From NCBI GenBank assembly GCA_013396755.1, contig VWZF01004021.1, positions 1,638,630 to 1,702,629 on the forward strand: DNA of 64,000 bases, given 5' to 3'. The stretch is from Sclerurus mexicanus (taxonomy: Eukaryota > Chordata > Aves > Passeriformes > Furnariidae). The first letter of the stretch is position 1, and each line of letters begins with the position of its first letter. The notes below the pieces were generated by a model. That model did no database searches. It was given only the letters and a program-made list of their open reading frames with translations, and was not told the DNA's origin. Shown one piece after another: positions 38,331 to 50,945 of the stretch. The translations under genes and the position numbers were made by a program.

Positions 38331-39639
38331 TTTTTTTCCCTGAGTGCTGAGTAATGTTGGAAAAATGTTGAACCTCGTACTCGGACCTCAGTGTGCCTGT
38401 GGAACGGCCAGAGTGGGGAATTCTCCCTTCTTTACCCCCAAAAGAGTCTTCAGCATAAAAAAGCTCATTGGGTGTTGGGAAGAGGCAATGAAAATCTGCC
38501 CAAAAGGGAGAGGTCTGTTCCTTCCACAACTACCCTTCATGTGGTGCCCTTACCTCAGCTCAGTCTACTCTGCCTTATCACAGCATCCAATGGGTCATGT
38601 CTATTTTTTCCTCAGTTTCCTGAAAACTTCGGATAAAAGCTAACCTGCCTGGAGCTAATCTGCAGCTGGCCCTTCTGTGCCTCCTAGCTGAAACACCCAG
38701 ATTAAAGCTAACATCTGGCTATCAGCAAATAGATTTAGAGCGGCAGACATATATTTAATTTTCTAGATTTATCCCCTTTATTTTTTTGCCAATAGCAAGA
38801 ACCCGAGGAGCTGCTGAGAGCTCTTTTGAAAAGCTTGCCAGAAAAGCGCCTAATTTCTCTTCTCACTTGTGCAGGCCAGTTGCAGATCGCTGGTGGTGTC
38901 AGTCTGGCATAAACAAAAGGAAAATCAGGCACAGCCTCCCTGGGTCCCCGAGGGCCACCTGGGAGACTCCGGTGTTTTCACACTCAGCCTGGGGATGCTG
39001 CTTGTGCCATCAGCGCTGCTCAAGGGGCAGTGCAATTAATCACAATCCAGCCCACTTCTCCTCTTACGGCCACTGCCCTTGGTTTTCTCCTCAGTATTGT
39101 GTTTCTAAAGAGGTTCTCAGCCCTTTCACCCACACGAGCGTGTGTGCTGTTTCCGTGAGCTGGGCTGGTGCTCGGGCACAGACACCCCAAGGCACAGCGG
39201 GCACTCGGGGCAGGAGCCCAGGGCTGGGGGGCAGCAGAAGCAGCCCCACAAATCCCCTGCAGGTTTCCAGCACCCCTTTGCTGCTCACAGGACCCACGGA
39301 GGTGCTGGTTGCTCCTTCTACTCCATTTTTCTTGTTGCATTCATGCAGGGCTGCTAATGAATAAGAATTGCATTGAGCCTCGGCTGCATTTTGTTTTGTT
39401 TGAAGGCAGACCCCTGGAAAGTTTGGCTTGTGTTTTTTCAATTCTTTTTTTCTGGAAGTTGTTTTGCTCTGGATTTGAGTGCTTTGAGTATTGCTGTGGG
39501 CTAAAAGCAGATCTGCTCAGGAGATGTGAGAGACAAGCATGGCATGTGCAACAGCAACAACAGCTTGACAAGTCCCCGCTGCCACTGTCTTGAGATGCTG
39601 TGATGGCTGTACAAGTGCTCTTCATCCATTCCAGTGCAG

Positions 39640-39870
39640 AGTGAACTAAATTCACGTGAACCATTATTGACGCAAACGGTTAAGTGGGTGAGGAATTAAT
39701 TTATAAGAGCAAATTCTATATCTAGTGTATTGCCAGCCTTGTGATGCTTTAATAATAAACCACTGAATTCAGGAATAATTTAGGACCTGGTGCCAGTAAT
39801 TAAAAGTGGAAGAGCCTTTCAGCAGCAGATGAATGAATTTGTATTGATTTTGTATGTTTTTGTTGTGTAC
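39640..39870. promoter_or_regulatory. Candidate conserved non-coding block
   Basis: AT-rich, repeat-free sequence with TAATTTAT, TTTAATAATAAA and AGTAATTAAAAG text. No exon signal is seen. This is inference from composition only. Confidence 0.18.
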
Positions 39871-41879
39871 TTCTCAGCTCAGTTTCAAGCTCCCAGCCCT
39901 AAGGCTTTGTGATGGAGCAGCAACCTGCAGCCACAAGAGCTGGTTCGGTGCCTCTAAAATTCCCCACAAACAGCCTTAGGGGCTTTGGCTGAAATACAAA
40001 AAGAGGCCACAGATATTAAGACCCAGCAGTTACCACTGTCCTCAAGACATGCACCCTCCATGCTCACTGCTGGGTGGGGTAAGGCAGGACAAGGTGGAGA
40101 GTCACCCACTGCAGAGCACGGGGCTGGTGGAGGGCAACGTGGGCGCAGGGGGAAGATGAAGACGAACCTTCAGTCAAAGGGTTAATTCGCCTTTGCCCCC
40201 AGCATGTTCTCTCATTTCCTGCACTGCTCTGCTCCCTGGCTTGGTGCTGCCCGGGCAGGGGGTGAGGGATGTCAGTGGGGCCGTGCTGCTTCCCTGTGTG
40301 CCAAGTCCCATCCATGGATTTGCACCGCTGGTGTAAATCAGCCAGCCCCTGAATGCAGATCCAGCACAGCTGGGGAGTGAGCCCGGGCTCGAGCACAGAT
40401 GTGGAAGCATTTCATTCTCATTTTCTTTTCGTCTGAAGCATTTGTGATCTCGAGGGGGAGGGAAAAACTGACAGAGTCGCTCTTGATTTTATTTGTGCTG
40501 AGGAGATGTCCCAGCACACAAGCTGTCACGGACACTCAGAGGAGCATGAAGCAGAGCTGGCTGCTGGGCTGCATCCCAGCCTCATCCTCATGGTCACCAG
40601 TGGCTCTCGCTGGGGACCTGCCCTGCTCTGGATTGTCAGGTGAGGGGCTGCAGCTCCTCTCATCCCACCCAGCTGGTGAAAAGGGGCTTCCTCCAGCTGC
40701 ACACCCTGCTCTCGGTGCTGCTGCTGCTGGAGAGGTGAGAGATTTGTTGGTTTGCTTTAAAATCCCTCATTAGCTGGAGGCAGTGGGAATCTCACGTGAC
40801 AGGTCCACGCTGGAGAATTTGCTCCACAGTAATTTGTGCTCAAATTAAACTCATCAAATACGCAAACTCGTTCCTTATGGTGAATGCAAGGAAACCCAGA
40901 CCTGTAAGGAAGCCACCTTTGTGCTCTGCTCTGGCTGTGCCATCTCACTCTGCCCCATCTGCCAAAATGGGTTAGAAATGCAGCGTGGATCCCGGGGCTT
41001 TGTTCTTCCCAGCAGTCGAGGAAACTCCATGGAATAGCTCTTCACCTGGTGTCTTCCTGCTCCCGTTTCCAGCTCTGTTCAAGACACACAGGAGGGAAGG
41101 CACATGACAAAACCCCTGTGGTAACAGACCTGAGGCTGATCCAGTTGGATGTGTCAGTGGAAATTTGGACCTCGTTTCCCACTCCGGTGTATGCTTGTCT
41201 TCTGGCTAAATTTTCTTCAGCATTTGCAGCCTTTTTTTTATTTTATTTTTTGGCCTGTTCTGATGGGGGTTCTTTGTAACCAAATCGAAATCCCAACCCT
41301 CTGCTCTGTAGAGATGTTCACACTTTGCAGTCCAGGGGAGCAGCTGCTGCTCTTCTTCACATCTCCTGCCTGGGGCCACCCACTGTTGCTCCTCCATGAG
41401 CACTCAGGAGTTTACTCATGGAAAAAGTTCTCCCCACCTGTAATAATTAGAGCTCATTAAAGCTCAGAAGGGCAATGATGGGCATCTTCCCTTGCTATGC
41501 CAATGACGGGCACCATCCCGTCCCACACACGGGGTCACATCTGGCACTATGACATCACACCCCTGGGCATGTTTCATCCATGCTTTCACTTCTTGCTATT
41601 CCTCATCCAATCCATTAATTTAGTAATCTTCTTTATTCCCACTTCTGCCCCCAGTATGTTCGTTTCATGCACTTATGCCCCTAATCTGGTTGTGCAAATG
41701 CCTCTTCTGTTTGTGGCAGGTCCACAGTAAATCAAACCTCCGAGAGGACCTGGAAGCTTTGTATGGAAATTCGGGTCCTTTCCCCTTCCACCAGCCTCTG
41801 CCTCATTTATATCTGCAAATCTGTGATCTTACCTTGGAAGAATCTGTGATGACTCATTGGCTCTCCTGGACCTACTGCC

Positions 41880-42540
41880 AATAACACAGTTAGTTATAAC
41901 CAGTTAATTAATTGGAAAGTCTAATTATTAAAATTCAGCCTTTTCCTGGGATTTTGCTGTTGCAGGAGAATGCCAAATAATAACTATGCTTTTCAATATA
42001 CCCTTGTTTTATTTTTCTTGGGGAACATACAAAACTTATGTGTAAATATTTCTTTCTCCAGCAAGCACACTTTATTATCCCTTTTCCTTCAGCTTTCATT
42101 AAAAACTGCTCCCACCCCTTCTTTAGCTTGAACATATAAATAAATAATGCCTGATTCAAACGACCCCAGCCATAAAAACCTGCTTGAAAAGAATCTCAGG
42201 CAACTACCACATCTGGAATAATAGTCAACATATTTTAGAAAGAGACTTCATTTTTCTCACACAGGATACTAAATCATGATGGCTCCATGTGCCAAAAATA
42301 ACACAGTGGGATATGACTATGGGAGGACGTGAACCTATAATGAGGTTCAATAAAGTACTAATCTTATGGGGTAATGCAATCTGGTTTGCTTTTACTTAAA
42401 AAAACCCCTCTGTGTGTGTGTGTGTTCGTAGACACTGGTGTGCTTTTTCAACAGGATTCTGGTGTCTCCTTTCAAACTCTTTTTGCTGTTTTGCAATGCA
42501 AATAAATATTTCAAAGCTCATTAGTTTCATCCCAAATTAG
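41880..42540. promoter_or_regulatory. Candidate conserved non-coding block
   Basis: It has dense homeodomain-type cores (agttaattaattgg near 41902, tctaattattaaa near 41920) and a perfect octamer atgcaaat at 42496-42503. A (TG)7 run lies at 42411-42424. There is no CR1 and no frame with a domain. Confidence 0.25.
42411..42424. repeat. (TG)7 microsatellite
   Basis: Seven perfect TG units. Confidence 0.9.
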
Positions 42541-42670
42541 CCTCATTCCAAGAAGGATGGTGGATTCCACCTGCCCCATCATTTCAGCTCAAGGAAATCC
42601 AATGGGATGATCTACTGTTGTGAGAGAGGAAGAGCTTTACCATTGCCTGAGCATCTCCAGAGGAAGATGT

Positions 42671-42700
42671 GCATTACCAGTGGTGCATTACCAGTGGTGC
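42671..42700. repeat. 14-base tandem duplication
   Basis: gcattaccagtggt occurs twice in direct tandem (42671-42684 and 42685-42698), followed by gc. Confidence 0.9.
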
Positions 42701-45700
42701 AGCACAATTTCTTCAGGCTTGCCAAAATTATCCCCTAATCACAGGACTGGGTGTTAAGATCATCCCTAAACTTGGCGAAATTTGAGTGCCTTTTTGCTCC
42801 GTGGAGATGGGATGGAGCTGAAGGAGGCAAGAGCAATGAGAAATATGGGACAAAACCAAGCAGAGAGCAACTCTGAATTACAGAAAACTCTTTCTAATGC
42901 TGAAAACCTGTAATCTCGAGTTGCTGAAGGAAAAAAGTTGTATTCCTTTGGATGTTTTTCTCTCTGTAGTGGAGGAAGACTGGCAGGAGCGGTTTGTGCC
43001 CACTGGGAGGTGACAGACTTTGTCCCCATTTTTCTGGAAAACCATTTCCCTAGAAATATCCTCCACCACCCACATCTGGATCACCCAGGGTCCAGCTGTG
43101 CAGTGGGCAGGATCTCTGTCCCAGGAGAACGGTGCCAAGGTGGTCACACATAAACCCAGGATGAAGGATCCCACCTTTCTGTCCCTCCCCTTCCCTTGCA
43201 GCTCTCACAACCCCAGTGGAGGAGGAACTTTACTTCCAGCTGATGCGAAAACAGTGAAATAGCTTGGCCAGGTCCCCAAATCTCTGGAGCTTCACTTAAT
43301 GCATTACTGGACGTTTTAATCCCACAACATTTTTCCTGCCCTTCTCCAACTTTATCTGCAGGAGGCGGTACAAATAGATCCAGCACTTGGGTTTGTTGTG
43401 ACACCAGAAGAGATGACACATGGATATTTTGACTCAGGGAGTGCTGTCCCGAAGGGCTTTTATCAAACATTTCCCCAGACATCTTGATCACCAACACAGT
43501 GCCAGCCCCTCGGAGCAGCCAATTTACTATGCTGTAAATAAATCTAGCTTCAACTGATAGATTTTTTGCCATGTAATCAGTCTGCTTTCATAAAAATTCC
43601 CCTCTTTTGGCATTCATTCACATGTGCCTTACAAATGTGCACACTGCATTGAATCAGATGTGTGGGAAATATATATTTTTTCCATATGGATCACAATAAA
43701 CCATAAAAGGTTTTCCCCTGCCCCCCTCTCCCCTCCTCGCAGTCTCTTGAGGGCATATATCATAACAATTGAAATCTGATGAGAAAATGAAAAAATGCTT
43801 GGTGTTCATATCTTCCAAGTAGTTTTCCAGAGTCCTGCTGCTGAAAGGGACATAAATCATTGGCAGCACTCAAGCAATGTTGTTACCTGAATATACAAAA
43901 CAAAACAGGACTAGTTTCTTGCTACTGGGAAGAGGAAAGTACTGCAGCCAAAACAATACCCTCAAATTGTCAGTCAGGTTATACTTCACTGGAGGAGTTA
44001 TGTGTGCTAGAAGGGACAGTAGCCAAGAGAGGGGGTGCAGCCCTGGCATGAGGAAGGAAAGCTGGAACATTCTGCTGTTTTTTTACCCTGGGTCATGTCC
44101 AAACTGGTGCTTACCCAAATTGGCATCACTCACCCCTGGATGGACTTCCAGGGATGCTGGTGCTCTAGCAGCATCCCATGGGATAGAGCAGGGGAGAGAC
44201 CCCTGTCAAGAGCTGCAAAGGGCACACACAGCACTCCATCTGCCTGTTCTCTCTGAGCCCCGACACCAAGCAGAAGGGGACTGAGCAGCCAGCAGGACCC
44301 TTCTTCAAACTAATCAAGCCTCCAAAGTCAAAGAGCTGAAGCTTTCCTGCAAGATCCTCCAAGAAATGGTCCGGTCTAACCAGTCCTCTGGCCAAAATAA
44401 AACTAGCAAACCCACAAGAAGTAAACTAGTAAGAAATCTTTCACAAAGATGTAACCTTCTTTTTTTTTTTTTCTTTTTTCCCCCCAATGTTATTTTTGTA
44501 AGTGAAACATCTGAAAATGACAAACCCAAAGACCCCTGGATAGCTCTGCAGACAGACAGAAAATAGGTGATAACGGTTGTGAAAACATTGTCCAGGTCAT
44601 TCACTTCCTGCCCCAAATTTTGAAGTTATACTATGCATGAAAAGCCTATGTGCCTTGAAAATAACCCACCAGCTTACGGTGTGTGAGCAACACATTCCCA
44701 CAAACCATGCCCTGCTCTGGGATGTGCTGTCAGATGGAAAAGAGGATAAAACCGGGCCCTGAGTTATCGTTCGTGAGCGACTGCAGTGTGCTCTGTGCAG
44801 CACCTCTGCTATCCATTGCTGGCAGGTTTAGCATCCCTTGCTCCTGACTCTGTTCCCTCCAACAAACACAGGCACACCGACTGATTCAGGGCTTTGTTGT
44901 GGTTTGGGAAAAATCAACAGCAGGACTGGGAATAAAACTCCTGCCTCCTGATCCCATCCTGCTGACGAGCTGCACGTTCTTCCTGTGGCACGGTGCAGTA
45001 AAAGGGGAAAGCAGGCTCCTTCCTGCCGGTGCCCCCTGGCATCTCCTCTCCCTGCTCTGTGCCACCTGCATCACCGTGGGGTGGCTCTTGAGAAGGACCA
45101 GGGTTTGTGCATGAGCAGCAGCAGAAGGTGGCTTTCCCACGCTGCAGCAACTACTCCCAGCTTTCTGGCTCCATCTTCTGGAAGTGAGACAGAATAGAGA
45201 TTCCTCAAAGCCTGAGCTTGTAACAACACCCTGCAATGGGGGCCCTGCAACACGTCTGGCACAAAAATACCTCCTTTTATAACGCAGGAAGCTTGTAATT
45301 AGTCTCTGCAAAACGACTCTGCAAGAAAAATAAAATATGAAAAGAGGACATGCTAATGTTTAAGGGAAACCTGAGCTGCAGGTAAGGGGCAGCAGATGAA
45401 GCATTTCAGGGCTAAACCAGGCAGGCTGGCTGTGGGGTTTTTTGATGGATCAGACAACAAAGCCAACAGAGAAACAGCATTTTCTGTCTCCTCGTTAAAT
45501 CATCCCCCAATCCACTTGGGGGTACAGGGGGATCCGATGCATAAGAGCACTGTGGTCACTCAGTGGCCTCTCACTTAGAAACACGAAGCAGAGCAATGGC
45601 TGAGAAATTATTTCAGAGCTTGGCTGAGGAGGGTTAAGTGCTGGGACCCAGTGACACTGGGACAGGACTCTAAACCCACCTTCTCTCAACGAGCCAATCC

Positions 45701-46254
45701 AGAAATCACAGCTTTGCCCATGCCATCCGACTGCTGCTCAGAGCAAGAGCAGGATGGGCAGTCCCAAGGGCACAAATCATCAGGGTTTGTGGTGACATTT
45801 CCCCACGCAGTGTCAGGATGCTGCCTGAGGGATACAGGATGCTCCCATTTAGGATACAGTACATTTTCCACAGCTTTAAGCTCGCTGTCTATAAAGCAGA
45901 ATTCCCCCTTTGCTACTTGTGTTTTGGTTTACGCTGCCAAATCCCGGTGCCCGTGCCCTGGGCTCCCTTTGGCTGTGGGTGCTGCTGCTGCAGCTGTGCC
46001 AGGCACACACTTGCCCGGGATGCTGCAGGTCTGGTGTACACTGAGGGCAGTGAAGCAGGGCCCCAGGAGTACGGGTTTCAAAGTTTCATGTTGCTCTTTT
46101 GTCCTTAGGCTGCACCTTGCCTGCAAACTCTAGATTGTCTTAGAGGTACTAATTAATTTCCCGTGGCTACTATAATTGCACAAGAGCATCTTTGCCCCTC
46201 TCAGAGCTGCAGTGATGCACAACCCACCTCAGAGCACTCACAAAGAAGAGTTTT

Positions 46255-46715
46255 CTTAGAGTCACAGAATGTTTTGGCTTGGAAAGGACTTCAAAGATCA
46301 CCTTGTTCCAATTCCCCTGCCCTGGGCAGGGACACCTTCCACTAGCCCAAGTCCAGCCTGGCCTTGGACACTTCCAGGGATGAAGCAGCCACAGCTTCTC
46401 TGGGCAACCTGTGCCAGGGCCTCCCACCCTCACAGGGAAGAATTTATTCCAAATATCTAATCTAAACCCACTCTCAGTTTAAAGCCATTCCCCCTTGTCC
46501 TATCACTATCTGTCTGCGTAAAAAGTCACTCTTCATCTCTTTGGCAAGCTCCCTTTATGCACTGGGAGGGGCTCTAAGTCTACCCAGATTCTTCTCTTCT
46601 CCAGGTGAACATCCCCAGCTCTCCCAGCCTGTCTCCAGAGCAGAGGTGCCCCAGCCCTCAGAGAACCTCCCTGCTCCAACAGGTCCACGTCCTTCTGCTG
46701 AGGATCCCCGTGCTC
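46255..46715 (-). mobile_element. CR1 LINE 3' fragment, longest here (about 460 bases)
   Basis: Minus-strand CR1. The plus strand shows the terminal 'cttagagtcacagaatg', then 'gggcagggacaccttcca', 'ctgtgccagggcctcccacc', 'cattcccccttgtcctatc', 'cttctctt ctccaggtgaac', 'cagcctgtctccagagcag' and 'ctccaacaggtccacgtcc'. The order matches the CR1 3' region throughout, so the insertion is intact in its retained part. No reverse-transcriptase coding region is present. Frames through it (46533-46910, -) are incidental. Confidence 0.95.
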
Positions 46716-47088
46716 TGAACTTTTATTTATCTTCGTGGATAAGCCTGCTTTCCCCTCTCTGCTCCAGTTCAGCTTCGTGCCAGACGGTGGTGCTCGATCC
46801 CAGCTCTGCTGCTGCACCTGGGGCTGGGCGGAGGGACGGGCTGCCCACTCAAATAACTGCCTGGGATGAAGCATTTGGGGAATATTCGACCTAAACTCAC
46901 CCTGACCCAAGATCTATGAGTTTGGCCTGTAAAGGTTTTCTAAAGCTTTTACTTAACTTTCTGTTGTTTACTTGTCCCGATCTTCTGTCTCACGCTAATC
47001 AAAGTTTAAGGATATACTAGGCATTTAATATGTTTAGGATTGTTATTTCAGGTTTGCAAGCTCATATATGGTTAAGAAAATAAATATC
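46716..47088. other. Unique spacer between two CR1 fragments
   Basis: About 370 bases with no recognised feature, separating two CR1 insertions of the same orientation. Confidence 0.5.
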
Positions 47089-47199
47089 TTAGAATCACAA
47101 AATGGTTTGGGAAGGGAACTTCAAACTCATCTCATTCCACCCCCCTGTCACGGTCAGGGACACCTTCCACTAGACCAGGCTGCTCAAAGCCCCATCCTG
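47089..47199 (-). mobile_element. CR1 LINE 3' fragment (about 110 bases)
   Basis: The plus strand shows 'cttagaatcacaaaatgg', then 'cattccacccccctgtcac', 'tcagggacaccttccac', 'tagaccaggctgctcaaag'. It has its own complete 3' terminus, so it is a separate insertion from the one at 46255. Confidence 0.92.
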
Positions 47200-49379
47200 C
47201 TTCTGCAGGATCAGTGTCTTGAGCAAACCAAGATAACTGCAAATGCAAATTTCCAAATTTCAGCTGAGACAAAGATCAGCAGAGGGTCTGACTTTTGGGT
47301 CCAGGGGCTCCTTATTTCCCTCACCAGCAGCGTTTCAGTGGCCCAAGGGCATCTTCATCGTGTTCCAGCATAGGCTAAAGCTTCCACATGGTCACACATC
47401 CTTATTGTACCCATCAGTATAATTAAGTAGATTATTAATGGTTATCCTATTTAAAAAGCAATTCTTACAGTGAGAAGGTTGACACCCTGAGCAAGCCACT
47501 GCTGTTGTTTCACCTTAATGTTGGTCCTGAGCCTCCAGAAGAGACCTGTGAGTAAAGTGGAAGACATGAGCACTCATGCTCACTGGAAAAGCTGAAGAAT
47601 TAAATGCTGAAATTCCCAGAGATACACCAAAAAAAACCCGTGCACACTGAGTTCCCAACTTCTTCAAAAGGCTGAGGATGTCGAATCCCTCAGGCATCTC
47701 ATGAGTCTCACCTCCTTTCCCTACTTTCTTGTCTCTCCACATATAAATCTTTGTTGCTGGTGTGTGAGTTATGATTTTCATGCTTATTTTGGCAGCCGGT
47801 GGTGGTGGGATGTTTCAGCTTTGCCTGGAGGCTGGAGGGAGACTCAGTCCTTGGAGACAGGTATAAATGTGAGGGACTTGGCCAAGAACTTCCTGGTAGA
47901 AATCACTGCTCTCTGAGGCAGAATCCTTTAAGGAAAAAAACAGGAAGCCAATTTGGACATCTGTATGGTTTTTGACTGAGATAATTGTAACCACGGGATA
48001 GTGACCTGAGCAAACAGCAAAGCAAACCACAGATGATCTGATTAGTTTTCTGCCGTGGACATTTTATCTGTATGTTCAACAGGGAATGAAAGACCGTTCT
48101 TCAAAGCCTCCAGCGTCTTTGGGGAAATCTGCTGTCATTAGTCCCCATGGTGATGTCAGTCAAGCCATCCCCCGGCTCCCGGGCACAGAAATCCACACCT
48201 TGTCCCAGCCAGCCTCTTCCATAGGCTCTTCCATGGATGAGTGGCTTTCTGCAGGATGCTCACAGCAGATATGGTTATAGTGCTGAGCAAACATTCTTTT
48301 GCTGCTGGAAGGCCCTTTGAAAGCCTCTCTGTATCTCTTTCCTTCCTCAGGGTTAGGAGAGCTTCCTTCTTCTTCTTCTAATGACGTTCCTAGGCAGATT
48401 TGGGAGTCTTGTAATCTTGGAGGGAAATAGCTTTGTTGATAATAAAATGCAAATAAATTTAAACATTCATTCTGGTCATTATGAATAATAAAGTGAGGCG
48501 ATGAAGTATGAATGCTGCTTTTTTAGATGTCTTTTCAGCACTTGGAGATCTGAGTTTTACTATAGAAAAGAGTTTTTAATGTCTCTTAGGCATGGCAATG
48601 TTACCCAACCCAATGGGACGTGGTTGGACTCCGAAAAGGTTTGTGCATCCCATGGATACAAAGATAGAAGGTTGAGCTTTTTCAGCTCACCATGGGATGT
48701 TAATGATTCCATTTAGCAAATTTAAACAGCTTTCTAAATTCCCAGCACCCCTTTGGCCATGTAATACATTTTACATTTAACATAGGCATCATTTGCAACA
48801 TTGAAATGTTTTCAACCTTCAGGATCTGAAAATTCTGTGGGGTTACGGTGCTCTCCTGACCTGGTTTTAATCCACAAACTGGGACTGCAAGGATGGACAA
48901 GAGAGAGGGAGGAGGCTGAGCTTTTTGGGCTGGCAGTCACAGACCGCCTGGTCTTCTCTGAGCATCAGCAGATTCTCCCGTGGACAGGTTTGCTCTCCCT
49001 TGAAGGTAATTTTGCTCTTTATCAGCACCAGCTTCACATTTTCCCTTCTAGTTTGCCCTCAGAAGGAGTCATTACCAAATATTCAGGTTGGTGCCTTTAA
49101 CAGCTTGTTGCACAGTAGCAGCCTAAGGACACCAGCTTATTTCCAGCAGTTTTCCACTGTAACCTTACTCCCTTCGCTAGTGTCTGTCCTCCATCAGGAG
49201 CCACAGCATTGGAGGTCACCCCCTTTTCCTGTCCTAGGAAAAAGTTGGGTGAGAAATAAACTACAGACTAAAAAAAGCTAAAAATGAGAAGTCATTTGGT
49301 TCCAACTCATCTCCAAAACCATAAGCCCATCTCCTTTGTGTGTGAGGGCAGGCTGGAGTTTGGTGTGGCCCCGGGAAGA
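47200..49379. other. Single-copy non-coding sequence
   Basis: No gene or repeat family is recognised. A perfect octamer atgcaaat lies at 48447-48454 in an AT-rich patch (48430-48490). Confidence 0.5.
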
Positions 49380-50130
49380 TCCCATTCTGACGGGCGCCAT
49401 GACAATAAACATGTTAATTAAATTAATTAATTTAAAGGGGCAAAGGTTCAGTGGGCGGGTGGTGCTTTTGTATTTCCAAACCAGTTAACTCAGCTCAAAT
49501 TCAAAGCTGACCAAGACAGATCTGCTTTGACCAGCAAAGCCCGGCGCGCTGCGGAGCCGGAGCCGCGCTCTTTGTACGAGCCCGGCCCCTGCCAAGCCTC
49601 GGTGGCTGGGATGAGGCATGGCCTTAGGTTAGCAGAAATGCAGTAAGATATCAAATTAGTTGGGGCTCTCTGTTCTTTTTGAAATCGTTGGGAGGATTGT
49701 GATGTGCCAGGGCGCAGAGTGCTATTCTTCCTATCTCTCAGTGCCATTGTGTGGGGGTGAACAAAGCCGAGAGGTGTAATTTAAAGGTGCTGTGACCTCC
49801 CATGAGCAGCTCTCCCCATTGTGCGGCCGGTTTTGTTTTCTGTATGTGTTTTTTTTCTCCACTGAGATCTCCTGATCATAAATATGCATGAATAAAAGAG
49901 CCAGGGGAGAGGAGGGGAGGGGGAAGGGGGCTCATAACCAGCTTGGATAAAGTCCTTTTCTGAATTTTCCACTCTTGGCTTCCTGACGTCGAATGAAATA
50001 AGGGACCACACCGCCGGATTAGCTCAGCCAGAGTTCCTATTTCCAATTGTAAAAGCAGAACCCTGGCATCATAACAATCATTATAATTATCACTTACAGA
50101 GGGGTCTTATCATATAACAGCTTCTTTTTA
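49380..50130. promoter_or_regulatory. Candidate regulatory element with dense motifs
   Basis: From left to right: an 18-base perfect AT palindrome of homeodomain cores at 49418-49435, a DR1-like nuclear-receptor site (ggggcaaaggttca, 49437-49450), a GC-box-like gtgggcgggtgg at 49451-49462, a CpG-dense patch at about 49540-49590, a G-quadruplex motif at 49904-49930 and a CRE-like tgacgtcg at 49984-49991. No CR1 is present. It looks like an enhancer or promoter-proximal region; function is inferred from motifs only. Confidence 0.38.
49904..49930 (+). other. Strong G-quadruplex motif
   Basis: G4 at 49904, G4 at 49914, G5 at 49919 and G5 at 49926, with loops of 6, 1 and 2 bases. Confidence 0.75.
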
Positions 50131-50279
50131 CTCGGGATGCAGAGGGACCGAAGGGGGCTGGGGGAGATAATTCCAACCACAGGGGTTTGCGTCTTCATCA
50201 CTTTCCAAACAAGCCACTGGAAAATTGAAGTCCCTAAGCAATTTACAGATTACAGTTCTCTCCTGGTACAGGGACATGT

Positions 50280-50318
<39 letters not shown>

Positions 50319-50519
50319 CACTGCAGACATCACACCCAGACCAGGTACGCTGTGGGTGACCGACGGAAAGAAGGGTAAAAATAAAAAATAAAAGAAAAAT
50401 CCCCCCACCCTGCTTTTCTGCTCCAAACTCAGGCAGAAACGGACGTAACCTTCCCTTTTAAGCCTAGCAACTCCAGCCTGGCCGCACAGCTCCTCCTGGA
50501 TTAATCTTTCTTTTTTTTG
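50131..50519. other. Non-coding spacer with microsatellite
   Basis: Unique sequence holding the (CA)17 run at 50281-50314 and an A-rich patch near 50375-50400. Nothing else is recognised. Confidence 0.5.
50281..50314. repeat. (CA)17 microsatellite
   Basis: Thirty-four bases of perfect CA, the longest pure dinucleotide run in the window and probably length-polymorphic. Confidence 0.98.
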
Positions 50520-50945
50520 GCTCAGTGAATTGTGGTCAAGGCCATTGTAACGTGAGTGCTGCCGGGGCGCGGATTGGCTGGAGGAGGCTCAGAGAGGCCC
50601 CTTTTCACAGGGGACTAATTGCTTTAGACCACCAGTATTTGGGAGCTACAGATGTCTTCCTTAATTTGCCTAGAGAGCACAATCGGCCCCATCTGTTGCA
50701 TTTTTTTCCCCCCTCTGTCTCTCAAGTCGCCTTCTTCCCCCTGTCTGCAAAGGCCTAAATTGAAAACTCATCAAAAAGTAATACAAGAGCAGTTTGGCTG
50801 GGAAGCTGCTGCCGTGGGGCTTTGCCTTTAATAAAGGCCCCCCTGCTACTTTTACACATGGGTTGGGGAGCACAGAAAGGAGGAGGAGGAAAGCAGAAAC
50901 AACGCAGAAAGCAGGGGAAAAAAAAGAAAAAAAAAAAGCTAAAAA
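50520..50945. promoter_or_regulatory. Candidate regulatory block with GC/CCAAT patch
   Basis: A short GC-rich patch with an inverted CCAAT box (ggggcgcggattggctgg, 50564-50581) is followed by repeat-free sequence with ctaattgctttag and an E-box (catctg, near 50691). Purine-rich A/G text, including A8 and A11 runs at 50918-50937, closes the block. No supported exon follows within the window. Confidence 0.3.

Larger units (their letters stand above)
36385..46254. other. Long single-copy non-coding stretch
   Basis: In almost 10 kb I see no CR1 and no supported exon. Frames of 140-185 codons occur on both strands over the same bases (for example 37410-37964, -) without domains. Simple repeats and three candidate regulatory blocks are listed separately. 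Confidence 0.5.
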
